The translations under genes were made by a program, and so were the position numbers. Positions 1-8,152 of a stretch of DNA of 32,477 nucleotides are shown here, piece by piece (the stretch's first letter is position 1; each line of letters opens with the position of its first letter). The notes under the pieces are model-generated. The model worked only from the letters and a program-made list of their open reading frames with translations, was not told where the DNA came from and searched no databases. The DNA comes from CAYMLQ01 sp964390795 (GTDB taxonomy: Bacteria > Verrucomicrobiota > Kiritimatiellia > RFP12 > UBA1067), in assembly GCA_964390795.1 (NCBI GenBank), contig CAYMLQ010000026.1, positions 1 to 32,477 on the forward strand. The letters run 5' to 3'.

Positions 1-127
1 CAAAGTCCGCCTGCGCAAAACCCGCATGCCCGTCACCCTTATCGCGCAAGACTTGGGGTTCTGCACCTCTCAGCACTTCTCCCTGTTCTCGCTAGAACTT
101 GTCAGACAGCGGCCAGTGCAGTCGTGA
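1..127 (+). CDS. AraC-family regulator, C-terminal end only (partial, possibly degenerate)
   Basis: Reading from base 2, the + strand encodes 41 residues ending at a TGA at 125-127. The start of this stretch matches the second helix-turn-helix of AraC/XylS regulators: an R-L-R-K-T-R segment, then VTLIAQDLGF and CTSQHFS, equivalent to the usual 'I-A-x-x-x-G-F-x-S-x-x-x-F-S' pattern. The 5' part lies outside the window. After HFSLFS the expected 'FKxxxGxSPxxYR' ending is absent and is replaced by about 11 unrelated residues. The break falls where the stop codon of the convergent acetyltransferase gene (92-94) sits, so the two genes overlap tail to tail. The regulator may have lost its end through a rearrangement, or this may simply be a divergent tail. 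It could have regulated the neighbouring amino-sugar operon, but that is inference. Confidence 0.6.
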   Translation, partial: KVRLRKTRMPVTLIAQDLGFCTSQHFSLFSLELVRQRPVQS

Positions 128-1048
128 CAGCCATTCCAGTGGCACACGCTTTGGCATTCTGACCATGAAGACTTCTCGCGCCGCACCCTCTTCTGGCTCC
201 AGGGTCAGACCGGTACGCTGCAAAAATTGCCACAGGCCGTGCGTGCTTGGCAGCGCGATTGAAATGATGTCCCTGCTGTTGTCCTCAGCAGCAGCGCATG
301 CTCCGTTCCATAACGCTGCGTTGATTTCGCGGGATTCAGAAGGAGCATAAAGCTCATCGAGCAGCACCCGGTCATTTTCATATTCGAGACGCGCGTACCC
401 ACATGTTTTGCCGCCCCTTCGGCAGAACACGAATTCCGTTTTGTTACTGCCATTCACTGCCGCTCCATACCTGTGCCAGTATTTTTCGTCACGCAACAAC
501 TTGCCATCATGAATAAACAACCCAGAATAGAGGTGTTCAACCGTTTGAAGCGCCTCCCTGTTTAAACGCGTCAAACGGCTGACTGTCAATCCGACCTCCG
601 GCTCCGCAGCAGTTCTTATGGCAGTCTGTTTCACGCCCTGATCGACACGTTGATAACCCAATCCGTCATAGACTCGCGGTAGTGAGGTGAAGAGAACGCT
701 CGGCAGATGCTGTGCGTCAATCACTTCTAGGACGTGGTTCATCAGATGTTTGGCGATACCCATTCCGCGATAGGTTTCAGGAGTCGCCACCGAAGCGATA
801 CCCGCGATTTTTTGCGGATGTCCGCCTGACTGCAACTGGAACATCACGATCGAGACGTTACCCAGCGGCTCATCGCCCCGGCACAAGGTATAGGGCTCCC
901 AGTTGTAGAGCTTTTGCGCACCGCGAGTGACATCTTCAAACAGCTTCTTTTCGACAGGGAACACCTCTGCCAGCATCTCATAGAGCCTTCCCAGTTCCCT
1001 CGGCTCTTTCGGAGTGCGTATTTCACACCTTGAAAAGTCAATTGCCAT
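92..1048 (-). CDS. GNAT-family N-acetyltransferase
   Basis: A 318-residue protein, probably cytoplasmic, of the GNAT acyl-CoA transferase superfamily. The N-terminal half carries the acetyl-CoA pyrophosphate-binding signature, seen as GIASVATPETYRGMGIAKHL (the Q/R-x-x-G-x-G/A motif is YRGMGIA), followed by a 'VYDGLGYQRVDQG' strand-turn typical of the end of a GNAT fold. The length, about twice a single GNAT domain, suggests a second degenerate GNAT-like domain, as in Eis-type proteins. I chose the ATG at 1046-1048 because GGGGAAAG lies just upstream; a TTG 21 bases further upstream would add seven residues. The start overlaps the end of nagA by 11 bases, so the two are translationally coupled and this is the last gene of the operon. 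The substrate is unknown; an amino sugar or an amino-sugar-derived amine is an inference from context. Confidence 0.85.
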   Translation of the reverse strand: MAIDFSRCEIRTPKEPRELGRLYEMLAEVFPVEKKLFEDVTRGAQKLYNWEPYTLCRGDEPLGNVSIVMFQLQSGGHPQKIAGIASVATPETYRGMGIAKHLMNHVLEVIDAQHLPSVLFTSLPRVYDGLGYQRVDQGVKQTAIRTAAEPEVGLTVSRLTRLNREALQTVEHLYSGLFIHDGKLLRDEKYWHRYGAAVNGSNKTEFVFCRRGGKTCGYARLEYENDRVLLDELYAPSESREINAALWNGACAAAEDNSRDIISIALPSTHGLWQFLQRTGLTLEPEEGAAREVFMVRMPKRVPLEWLSRLHWPLSDKF

Positions 1049-2198
1049 ACAGTCTTTCCCCGTCGACAAAGGTCGCTATGCACTCATAACGGTCATTCAA
1101 TACGGCAAAATTGGCGCTTCTACCTGTGGTGATCGCCCCCATTGCCTGACCCAATCCAAGCAGCTCGGCCGCATTGGCGGACGTATAACGGGCGGCTGCG
1201 ACAACATCGAATCCGCAGACTTCGACAAGGTTGGCGAAAGCCGTGTTCATTGTTATGACACTTCCCACCAGTCCGCCTTGACCTGGCTCATCCCGCAAGC
1301 GCCCCGCGCCGCTCACGGTGGAATACCACCGTCCGTCAACCATCTGGTACTCGCCAGAGGACAGGCCAGAGCCGGTCATTGAATCAGTGATGGCGATGAA
1401 CCGGTTTGGCCGCAGGCATGCCTCTGCCACGCGGACATGTTCCGGCAACACATGCTGCATGTCGCAGATAATTTCGCAGGACAAATCGACATTCGTCAAC
1501 ATGCATTCCACAAGTCCGGGTTTCCATACGCCCGGCTCAACTTCTCCAGTACGGTCGAATGTGTTGAACAGATGGCAGACAGAAGTCGCCCCGGCGGCTG
1601 TCGCGAGAAGCATCTCTTCGCGATTGGCCTTTGTGTGCCCGAGTGAGACGACCACGCCGTTCTGCGTCAAATGCCTGATCACGGCTTCGCTCCCCGGGAG
1701 TTCGGGTGAAAGCGTCATGTATCTCAGAGCCCCCGTTTCTAAATAACGGCAACACTTCGACACTGACATCGGTTGCAGATAGGTCGCGTCCATCCCTCCC
1801 TTTTTTAAGGGATTAATGAAAGGGCCTTCAAAGTGTCCGCCAAGGATGACGGCACCCTTGCCTCTGGCACGCATTTGTGCCGTGCGGATATTTTCTGCAA
1901 ACTCGCAGAAGGCTGCGTCGGTTACGCTCGCAAGAGTGGGAAGAAATGCTGTTGTCCCATATTTCAACTGCATCGAAGCCGCACCAGCGATGTCGTCTTC
2001 GCCAAACATCGTGTAGGGGCCGATGCCGTGGAGATGTATATCTATAAATCCTGGAACGATCAGATTTGATCCATAATCAATAACTTCTCCAGACACGTCT
2101 GACGCCGGTCCCACCCGCACGATCCGCCCCTGATCAACGGTCACGGCTCCGCTGACAACGCCATCCGGTGTGACAACCCGACCTCTTATGTGTTTCAC
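1038..2198 (-). CDS. nagA: N-acetylglucosamine-6-phosphate deacetylase
   Basis: A 386-residue amidohydrolase-superfamily enzyme that removes acetate from N-acetylglucosamine-6-phosphate to give glucosamine-6-phosphate, in the cytoplasm. Visible landmarks: the metal-site HxH in FIDIHLHGIG (His55, His57), the metal-binding Glu of GGHFEGPFINP (Glu124), histidines in SLGHTKA (His188) and VCHLFNTF (His209), and the catalytic Asp of AITDSMTGSG (Asp272). Length matches the family (about 380-390). The start is a GTG at 2196-2198 preceded by AAGGAG at a 6-base distance; longer in-frame starts lack such a site. Its product would be the substrate of a NagB deaminase, and a NagB-like gene lies four genes upstream in the same operon. 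The activity call is strong because all metal and catalytic residues are present. Confidence 0.93.
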   Translation of the reverse strand: MKHIRGRVVTPDGVVSGAVTVDQGRIVRVGPASDVSGEVIDYGSNLIVPGFIDIHLHGIGPYTMFGEDDIAGAASMQLKYGTTAFLPTLASVTDAAFCEFAENIRTAQMRARGKGAVILGGHFEGPFINPLKKGGMDATYLQPMSVSKCCRYLETGALRYMTLSPELPGSEAVIRHLTQNGVVVSLGHTKANREEMLLATAAGATSVCHLFNTFDRTGEVEPGVWKPGLVECMLTNVDLSCEIICDMQHVLPEHVRVAEACLRPNRFIAITDSMTGSGLSSGEYQMVDGRWYSTVSGAGRLRDEPGQGGLVGSVITMNTAFANLVEVCGFDVVAAARYTSANAAELLGLGQAMGAITTGRSANFAVLNDRYECIATFVDGERLYGN

Positions 2199-2271
2199 AT
2201 GAAACTCCTTGCCAATCGTTGATTCATTATAATCCCGCCGTAAGATCACGCACCTGCGATGACTTGATGTT

Positions 2272-3153
2272 TTAGCCCCGCGTGTTCCAAAGTGCGGGGC
2301 GGATCAGCGACTCGGGCAGCTCGGGCACGCACGACCGCACACGCTCAAGCACCTCCACAGGCAGCGGCCCTAACGCGGCTAGCCGTAGATTCTCGCGCAT
2401 CTGCGCCACGGTGTCCACGCCGGTCAACACACTTGAGATTGCCGGATTCGACAGCACATAGCGCATGCAGAGTTCGGACATCGTGTAACCCGCCTGCGCG
2501 GCGATCTCCTCAAGCGTGCGTCGCACGGGGATCACTTCGGCCAACCCCGGCCTGATCTTCTCTTCCGGCATCAGCAGCAATCCCTGCAAATACACGCTCC
2601 TGCAAAAGACATGGATCTTGTTCTGCACGGCCACTGGCCAGAAAGAATCGAACCGCCGGTCCAGCACATTGTGGGGCAGTTGGATGTTACACGCCGAAGC
2701 CGCCTGCGCCAAATACCGGTCGCTGTCTAACGACACGCCCGCTCCGCCAATCAGCCCTTTGTCCACCATCTTTACCATCAGCGGCATGTACCGAATGTCT
2801 TCCTCTCGATGCAGCAGACAAACCTCCAGCCGCTTTAGCCGTAACCGCTGCAATGACCGCAACACGGACTGCTCGATGAGGCGCTCCGCTTCCGCATCAT
2901 TCTTAGCGTCGATCGGCGGCACCTTACTCACTACCGTCATCGCCTCGCGCAGCCCCAACTGCTCCAAAGCACGACCGACCACCTCCTCGCTCGTGCCATA
3001 GGCGGCGGCAGTGTCAAGCGCCCTGACGCCCCCCTCATAAGCGGTCTTAATAATTTCGCATACGCTGTCGAAAGAGGGCTTTCCGGCCACGTTGGCAACA
3101 CCGTACTCCAGCCCGAACTGCACCGTCCCCAACATCAGCCGTGAGAAGCCCAT
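2272..3153 (-). CDS. Aldo/keto reductase
   Basis: A 293-residue NAD(P)H-dependent oxidoreductase of the aldo/keto reductase (TIM-barrel) family. The start of the barrel is MLGTVQFGLEYGVAN, and the catalytic tetrad can be followed as Asp and Tyr in ALDTAAAYGTSEE, Lys in VVSKVPP and His in VCLLHREED. 'GTVQFGLxYG' openings are common in family members found in sugar and cell-surface polysaccharide clusters. The ATG at 3151-3153 is chosen because GGAGAGAG sits directly upstream; an upstream ATG near 3216 would overlap the previous gene's stop and lengthen the N-terminus without adding family sequence. It lies between the mannitol-dehydrogenase-like gene and nagA. It probably reduces or oxidises a carbonyl of a sugar intermediate; the substrate cannot be told from the sequence. 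Confidence 0.88.
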   Translation of the reverse strand: MGFSRLMLGTVQFGLEYGVANVAGKPSFDSVCEIIKTAYEGGVRALDTAAAYGTSEEVVGRALEQLGLREAMTVVSKVPPIDAKNDAEAERLIEQSVLRSLQRLRLKRLEVCLLHREEDIRYMPLMVKMVDKGLIGGAGVSLDSDRYLAQAASACNIQLPHNVLDRRFDSFWPVAVQNKIHVFCRSVYLQGLLLMPEEKIRPGLAEVIPVRRTLEEIAAQAGYTMSELCMRYVLSNPAISSVLTGVDTVAQMRENLRLAALGPLPVEVLERVRSCVPELPESLIRPALWNTRG

Positions 3154-3212
3154 AATCTCTCTCCGTTCATTGCCCGCGGATATCCTTGTGCATGACACCG
3201 TTTCCATAACGC

Positions 3213-4418
3213 TCAAGTCGGGATTGCTCCTCGTTTATCCAGGCATTCGAAATGACTCACGATTGCTTTCAGTGCATTGCCGTCTGTTCCGACGTCCAAT
3301 CCGCAGTAATCGCGCAATACCGAGACCGCGCTGTCCCGAGCAACCCGTTCACGAAACGTCATGTCTGCCGCAAAGGGGTGCCCCGCCTCATCGGTTGCCG
3401 CAAAGCGCAGCGCCGCTGCAATCGCGCGGCACACAGGTTCTGCATCGCCGCCCTCGGCTTGGACCAGCCGCAATCCGCCGATGAAACGGTCTCCCGGCGC
3501 GAGTTTGCGCGGCAGATCCCGCCCAACACGGTACACCGTATCGCCTAACGAGCGGTTGCCGAACCGCAGCAGGAGATCCTCCACATGAGCGGTCTGGCTC
3601 GCCTCATCATACTCCGAAGGATACCGGCGGCTCAGCGCGCGGGCCGATCCCATCATCACGGCGCGCGTCTCGGACAACACGTCGTCGTCTGACACCGCTT
3701 CATAGATGAGACGGTATCCTTTCAGGAAACCGTGACAGGCGCAGGTCGCGTGGCCGAGATTGTGGATGTGGAGTTTCCTCTCCACGTACGCCTGAAAACA
3801 GCTCTTAAGTTCGAGTCCGTCGATGCCTTCCGGCACAGTTCCAACGAATCCGTTGCGGTCAGCGATGATCACATTATACGCTTCTCCCCACACCTCCAGC
3901 GGATCATGTCGGCGGACCTCCTGCGGCATCAGCGGGACCATCTTGCCGATGCTGGTCTCGACCAATCCGACCTGTTGCTCCAACAGAAAACCCGGCGGCA
4001 AATGCGCGGCCAGCACCCCATGTGCCATCGCTGACAGCCCGTGAAGGTTCTCGCAGAAGAGAATCGAGACCGGCCGGCCTTTACGAAGCGGAAGACCCGA
4101 AGCGATGGCGGCAAGCACACCGGGCAGATGCGACGCGCCGACCGCCGTGCCAATCAGATCCGCCCTGGCCACCAAGGCCGTTACCGCCTCAGCGTCTTGC
4201 ACGCAGACCCCATCCACCCGCGTCACGTCGAACATCCCCGCTGCTCCCGGCGGAAACGTGTCTTTGACCACCACGCGGTAAGCCCTGCGCTGATGCAATG
4301 CGAAGACGATTTCCGGCACCGCATCCACAAAAACCACGTCGTAACCCGCTTGGCTGAAGACCGGGCCGGCCAGCGCGCGCCCGATGTTACCCGCCCCGAA
4401 ATGCACATACAACGGCAT
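3213..4418 (-). CDS. Mannitol-1-phosphate 5-dehydrogenase-like protein
   Basis: A 401-residue protein of the mannitol dehydrogenase family, closest in layout to MtlD, which interconverts mannitol-1-phosphate and fructose-6-phosphate with NAD. The N-terminus is the MtlD-type Rossmann loop LYVHFGAGNIGRALAG. The C-terminal domain shows LHIHNLGHATCACHGFLKGY, matching the 'N-x-G-H-A-x-x-A-x-x-G-x-x-K-G' region of MtlD, with the conserved Lys, Asn and His positions visible. The ATG at 4416-4418 is one base from the stop of the upstream kinase gene and is preceded by AAAGGG. In this operon fructose-6-phosphate would be the end product of GlcNAc breakdown, so a role in shunting it to mannitol-1-phosphate as a redox sink or compatible solute is plausible but inferred. 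A polyol or hexuronate substrate is the alternative. Confidence 0.82.
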   Translation of the reverse strand: MPLYVHFGAGNIGRALAGPVFSQAGYDVVFVDAVPEIVFALHQRRAYRVVVKDTFPPGAAGMFDVTRVDGVCVQDAEAVTALVARADLIGTAVGASHLPGVLAAIASGLPLRKGRPVSILFCENLHGLSAMAHGVLAAHLPPGFLLEQQVGLVETSIGKMVPLMPQEVRRHDPLEVWGEAYNVIIADRNGFVGTVPEGIDGLELKSCFQAYVERKLHIHNLGHATCACHGFLKGYRLIYEAVSDDDVLSETRAVMMGSARALSRRYPSEYDEASQTAHVEDLLLRFGNRSLGDTVYRVGRDLPRKLAPGDRFIGGLRLVQAEGGDAEPVCRAIAAALRFAATDEAGHPFAADMTFRERVARDSAVSVLRDYCGLDVGTDGNALKAIVSHFECLDKRGAIPT

Positions 4419-4419
4419 C

Positions 4420-5571
4420 TTAGGCCCTTTCCGCAGTGAACGCGACAGTCGTCTGTTCGCGGGCCCAACCCGCGCGTATCCGTGACAGGAGGCTCTGCCA
4501 GTCCGGAACACCGCTCGTGGCATCCGGCTGCTCGACGCTGGCCGACCCGACAGCCACCGCCGTGCGCAGGCTCTCTGCAGGCCCAAGCCCCTTGGCGATG
4601 GCGGCAAGCACGCCTGCCACCGTGCAGTCGCCGGAGCCGGTCGTGCCCACAACCTTCGCCTCGAAACAGGGCGCAAAGAACGCCGCTCCCGCCCATTTAC
4701 CACAGGCCTCGGGCGTGAAATTCCCACAAGCCCTCAGGCGGGTTTCATCCGCCGTGACGCGCAGGTAGGCCCCTTGGTTGCCGAGTTTCAGCATCACCAC
4801 AGCCACACCCAGCGCGATCAGTTCACCCGCCAGCGCCTGCACGTCATCCTCGACCAACCCGCCCATCGGCACGCCCTCCGCCGCCTTGGTGCGCACCTTT
4901 ATTCCCCGCTCGCGATCCAGCATATAGACGATCTCATCGAGGCTCGGTGAAAAAATGTCAACATACGGCAACGCCCTCCTCAGAATCTCCGGCCAGTCCG
5001 CCTGCCCGGCTGGCGACTGCGGGTCGGGCAACGCCATGTCCAGCGAGGTCACGAGACCGCACGCCTTGACTTTCTTGAACAGACTCGCGAGTTCATCCAC
5101 CCCGCTGTAGAACACCCGCATCAGGGGAGGATAACCGAAATGGAATAGATCCATGCCCTCCAACAACGCGGCCGGCACGTCGTCCGCGCTGAAGGTGTCA
5201 TTCGCGCCCGGACAATGCAGGAACACGCGGTCGATCCCCGGCGGATTGATCACCACGGTGTAAGAGGTGGCGACGGCGGGATCGACAATCATGGTTTTAA
5301 CCAGCGATTCGTCCTGCCGCCGGAAAATATCGCACACCGCCGTGCCGAACGCGTCGGCCCCGACCTTGCCCATCAGACGGACAGGCAGACCCAACCGCCG
5401 TAACGCGAGCCCCGTATTCGACACCGCACCGCCGGTCGAAAGCACCGCAGGCCCCATATCCACCAGTTTCCCGGGCTGCATCACCGCGTCAAGCGTGGCC
5501 GCACCACGCAGAAAGGTCGGTATGATATCGAGACACACGTGTCCCGCCACAATGATCTTCATGTCACTCAT
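4420..5571 (-). CDS. PfkB-family carbohydrate kinase
   Basis: A 383-residue ribokinase/PfkB-family kinase that would phosphorylate a sugar with ATP in the cytoplasm. Both family signatures are visible: an N-terminal glycine-rich segment with GGAVSNTGLALRRLG and GKVGADAFG, and the C-terminal ATP-site/catalytic motif VGTTGSGDCTVAGVLAAI, where the Asp of GSGD is the catalytic base. It is somewhat longer than typical members (300-330), with an insertion before the second signature. The ATG at 5569-5571 follows GGAGATTTC. It lies between the NagB-like and mannitol-dehydrogenase-like genes with gaps of 16 and 1 bases. Since no other sugar kinase is present in the operon, it may supply the 6-phosphate needed by NagA; this is inference. 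The substrate (GlcNAc, ManNAc, fructose or a sugar acid) is not determined. Confidence 0.88.
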   Translation of the reverse strand: MSDMKIIVAGHVCLDIIPTFLRGAATLDAVMQPGKLVDMGPAVLSTGGAVSNTGLALRRLGLPVRLMGKVGADAFGTAVCDIFRRQDESLVKTMIVDPAVATSYTVVINPPGIDRVFLHCPGANDTFSADDVPAALLEGMDLFHFGYPPLMRVFYSGVDELASLFKKVKACGLVTSLDMALPDPQSPAGQADWPEILRRALPYVDIFSPSLDEIVYMLDRERGIKVRTKAAEGVPMGGLVEDDVQALAGELIALGVAVVMLKLGNQGAYLRVTADETRLRACGNFTPEACGKWAGAAFFAPCFEAKVVGTTGSGDCTVAGVLAAIAKGLGPAESLRTAVAVGSASVEQPDATSGVPDWQSLLSRIRAGWAREQTTVAFTAERA

Positions 5572-5587
5572 GAAATCTCCTGGATGA

Positions 5588-6517
5588 CTAATGCATCTCG
5601 ACCGCCACCTCGCCGATACCCTTGCGCAGATAGTTGAAGCGGACGTCGGGATGATCCGCCAAGAGCGACATCGGCACACTGCTGTCCGGGATACGCTTTG
5701 AAATCATGAGTGCCGAGAGCCGCATGCCGAACGGATTGTCGTGATGCCCCGGATGCCAGATCGACACTGTCGCGGCCTTCCACGTCTCCACCGGGCCGAC
5801 CGTCGCGGCCCGCGTCGGCACCATTGCCACGTTGCCGCCGCCCGAGGTGCGCGCGTTCTGGATGATCGTCACGGGATGCAAATCCACCAGCCGCGTGGAC
5901 TGCTGGCGGTACTCCGCAGCCGACGGCGGCGCAACCGCATACGCCCCCTCGCGCTTGGGCGGATCGTTGAAGGCCCAATGCTTGATTTCCCCCTGACCGC
6001 CCTGCATCAGCAGACACTTCACCTGATCATACGTCCGGGTGTAGGCCGCCAGATCGCCGACCGGGAAATGCAGATTCGCCTCGGACATCATCAATTCCGA
6101 GCGGATACGGTCAAAACACAGTTCCTTGTCGCACTTGGCGAAGGAGAGCGGATGCGTCGCCGCGACCGTCTTGCCGTCCTCGACCCACTCGTCCATGCCC
6201 CAGAAGTGCGCATCTCTCAGGTTCAGCCCCATCGCGTTCACGATCCGCGCCACCAGCGGCAACTGCTCGGTCGGGCCGATTGGCCCGCAAACCCCGACGG
6301 GATTGTCAGGTGTCGCCTGTCGCCACGCCGCGACATACTCCAGCGCCTCCGCCGTGTAAAATTCCTCGACCGTGTCGTAAAGGCTCACTTTGAAACCCGG
6401 CCGCGACAATTGCTCCAGGTCTTTCGCCGTGAGTTTAGCGGCATCATTCAAAATTCCTGCGTCCAATGTGGTGTAATCCCACCAACCCGGAGCCAACTTA
6501 CTGATCGCCCTTGCCAT
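5588..6517 (-). CDS. NagB-like glucosamine-6-phosphate isomerase/deaminase homolog with altered active site
   Basis: A 309-residue protein of the NagB/RpiA/6-phosphogluconolactonase fold. Family landmarks are GVCGPIGPTEQLPLVARIV (sugar-phosphate loop), FWGMDEWV (the 'MDEY' motif with its conserved Asp) and GQGEIKHWAFNDPPK, which aligns with the NagB motif G-I-G-x-D-G-H-I-A-F-N-E-P. In that motif the catalytic Asp-Gly pair is replaced by Ile-Lys and the later Glu by Asp, while the His and the A-F-N core remain. Standard deaminase chemistry is therefore doubtful. It is longer than NagB (about 266). The ATG at 6515-6517 has AAAGGAG upstream. Placed between a PIG-L deacetylase and a PfkB kinase, it probably acts on an amino-sugar phosphate or related ligand, but it may isomerise rather than deaminate, or only bind. 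Confidence 0.8.
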   Translation of the reverse strand: MARAISKLAPGWWDYTTLDAGILNDAAKLTAKDLEQLSRPGFKVSLYDTVEEFYTAEALEYVAAWRQATPDNPVGVCGPIGPTEQLPLVARIVNAMGLNLRDAHFWGMDEWVEDGKTVAATHPLSFAKCDKELCFDRIRSELMMSEANLHFPVGDLAAYTRTYDQVKCLLMQGGQGEIKHWAFNDPPKREGAYAVAPPSAAEYRQQSTRLVDLHPVTIIQNARTSGGGNVAMVPTRAATVGPVETWKAATVSIWHPGHHDNPFGMRLSALMISKRIPDSSVPMSLLADHPDVRFNYLRKGIGEVAVEMH

Positions 6518-6568
6518 TTTTCATCTCCTTTGCGCACGTTGCGCCTTTGCGGGAAAACCGATGCCCGG

Positions 6569-7354
6569 TCACCGCGGCTGCCCCGACCCCCTCATATACT
6601 CCTTCAAGGCCGTCTCTAACGGCGTAAAGTCCGCCCCGCAATACCCCATGTGGTTGTGCCGACGCCACCCTTCCGCGTACTCGCACCCGCCGAACCGCCC
6701 GCCGACTTCCCGCGCCGCCTCGGCCATGGCCTCCACATACGAGCCCATCCCCTGCGTCGCGTCCAGCCACTCGCTCTGGCTCTTGTGCTGCGCGAGCATC
6801 TCGCGCCGCTGCTCCATCACGCCGCCTACGTCAATACAAAATTCCGGTTCCACCGGAGTGCGCTGCATGTCCATCAGCGAGTGCGGCATCGCATGGTAAA
6901 CCGCAACCGGCTTGCTGTAGGACGGCTCAGGCGGATCAGTCACATAACACGGCAGGCACCGGTTGAAAACAGCCGAACTCGTCAGGCGCGACGCATACTC
7001 GTGATCCTCCATGTAGTCGTACCGCGACAGGGTCAATACGATGTCCGGCTTGATCCTGCGGATGATCGCTGTCACCGTCGCCAACGACGGCGCATCGTAG
7101 AATATGCCCACGTCATCGAATAGCGACGGATGCCACACCGAGCCCGCCACCCGTGCCGATTCCTGAGCCTCCAGCGCACGGATGCGAGCGGCATCCTCCT
7201 TGGAGTAAACCTGCGTCCCATAGCAGCCGTTCGCGAGATTGCACATGTGAATTTCAGCACCCGCCTGTTTCAGTAACAACAGCGTGCCGCTCATCATGAA
7301 CTCAATGTCATCCGGATGCGCCGCCATCGCCAGCGCAACTGTTTTTCCCGTCAT
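6569..7354 (-). CDS. PIG-L family deacetylase
   Basis: A 261-residue zinc-dependent N-acetylglucosaminyl deacetylase-like protein of the PIG-L/LmbE/MshB/BshB family, probably cytoplasmic as no signal peptide is seen. The family signature AHPDDIE is at residues 12-18 (His13, Asp15 and Asp16 give the zinc ligand and catalytic base), and the third metal ligand is likely a His of DYMEDHEYASRL near residue 117. The length is normal. The ATG at 7352-7354 follows GGAGAAAC. Members deacetylate GlcNAc-containing small molecules. Having both PIG-L and NagA in one operon suggests two different N-acetylated substrates, for example an unphosphorylated amino sugar or glycoconjugate as well as GlcNAc-6-phosphate. 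Together with the adjacent SDR (12-base gap) it forms a small enzyme module. Confidence 0.9.
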   Translation of the reverse strand: MTGKTVALAMAAHPDDIEFMMSGTLLLLKQAGAEIHMCNLANGCYGTQVYSKEDAARIRALEAQESARVAGSVWHPSLFDDVGIFYDAPSLATVTAIIRRIKPDIVLTLSRYDYMEDHEYASRLTSSAVFNRCLPCYVTDPPEPSYSKPVAVYHAMPHSLMDMQRTPVEPEFCIDVGGVMEQRREMLAQHKSQSEWLDATQGMGSYVEAMAEAAREVGGRFGGCEYAEGWRRHNHMGYCGADFTPLETALKEYMRGSGQPR

Positions 7355-7366
7355 TCCGGGTTTCTC

Positions 7367-8152
7367 CTATTTCGCAGTATACCCGCCATCCACCGGGATG
7401 TTCGTGCCGGTCAGATAGCACGACGCGTCCGAAGCCAAAAACACAATCACACCCTTAAGATCCGACGCATTCGCCAGCCGCCCCAACATCGTGTTCGCGC
7501 TGTAGTTCTTGATGAAGGCTTCCGGCTGATTGTTCAGAATCCCTCCAGGATGTACGGCGTTGACCCGGATTCCGTGCGGACCGAGCACACTGGCCGCGAA
7601 GCGTGTGAAATTGACCATGCCGCCTTTTTCAAAAAAGTAAATTGGAGAAGGGTTCACCCCCATATCAGTCCCAGCATAGTTGAGCGGGTCGGGGCCGCGC
7701 AGCCCCATGTACGAGCCGATGTTGATGACCGAGCCGCCCCCCGCCTTCTTCATCTCCTCGCCCGCCAGCCTTGTCAGGCAAAACAAGGCCGAGGCGTTGA
7801 CATGCAGGCTCTTGTCAAACACCTCCATCGGCTGATCCCAACTGGCGCACGCGCAGCGCGTCACCGCGTTGTTGACCAGCACATCCAGCCGTCCCGAGCG
7901 CCGCACAATCTCCGCGACCAGCGCACGGATCGAGGCCTCGTCCTCCAAATCCAACCCCAGCGCGGTTACATCGTTACCCCCCGCACGCAAAGACTCCGCG
8001 ACCTTCTCTAGTTCGGCCAGATTTCGTGAAGCGATATAAGTCACTGCACCCGCCTCGGCCAACGCCTCGGCGATCTGCCTGCCGTACATTCCCGCACCGC
8101 CCGTCAGCAGCGCGACCTTGCCTTTCAACGAAAAACTTTCAAGCACCTTCAT
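7367..8152 (-). CDS. Short-chain dehydrogenase/reductase (SDR)
   Basis: A 261-residue classical SDR oxidoreductase using NAD(P). The cofactor loop is TGGAGMYG, the NNA motif is VLVNNAVTR, the catalytic Ser lies in NIGSYMG, and the catalytic Tyr-x-x-x-Lys is read as YFFEK in SPIYFFEKGGM. The C-terminus ends in the usual VDGGYT strand. Between the Ser and Tyr there is a small extra segment, so the distance is a little longer than usual. The ATG at 8150-8152 overlaps the stop of the upstream Gfo/Idh/MocA gene by four bases (ATGA), a sign of translational coupling. The pair probably carries out consecutive redox steps on the same sugar derivative; the substrate is unknown. Confidence 0.9.
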   Translation of the reverse strand: MKVLESFSLKGKVALLTGGAGMYGRQIAEALAEAGAVTYIASRNLAELEKVAESLRAGGNDVTALGLDLEDEASIRALVAEIVRRSGRLDVLVNNAVTRCACASWDQPMEVFDKSLHVNASALFCLTRLAGEEMKKAGGGSVINIGSYMGLRGPDPLNYAGTDMGVNPSPIYFFEKGGMVNFTRFAASVLGPHGIRVNAVHPGGILNNQPEAFIKNYSANTMLGRLANASDLKGVIVFLASDASCYLTGTNIPVDGGYTAK

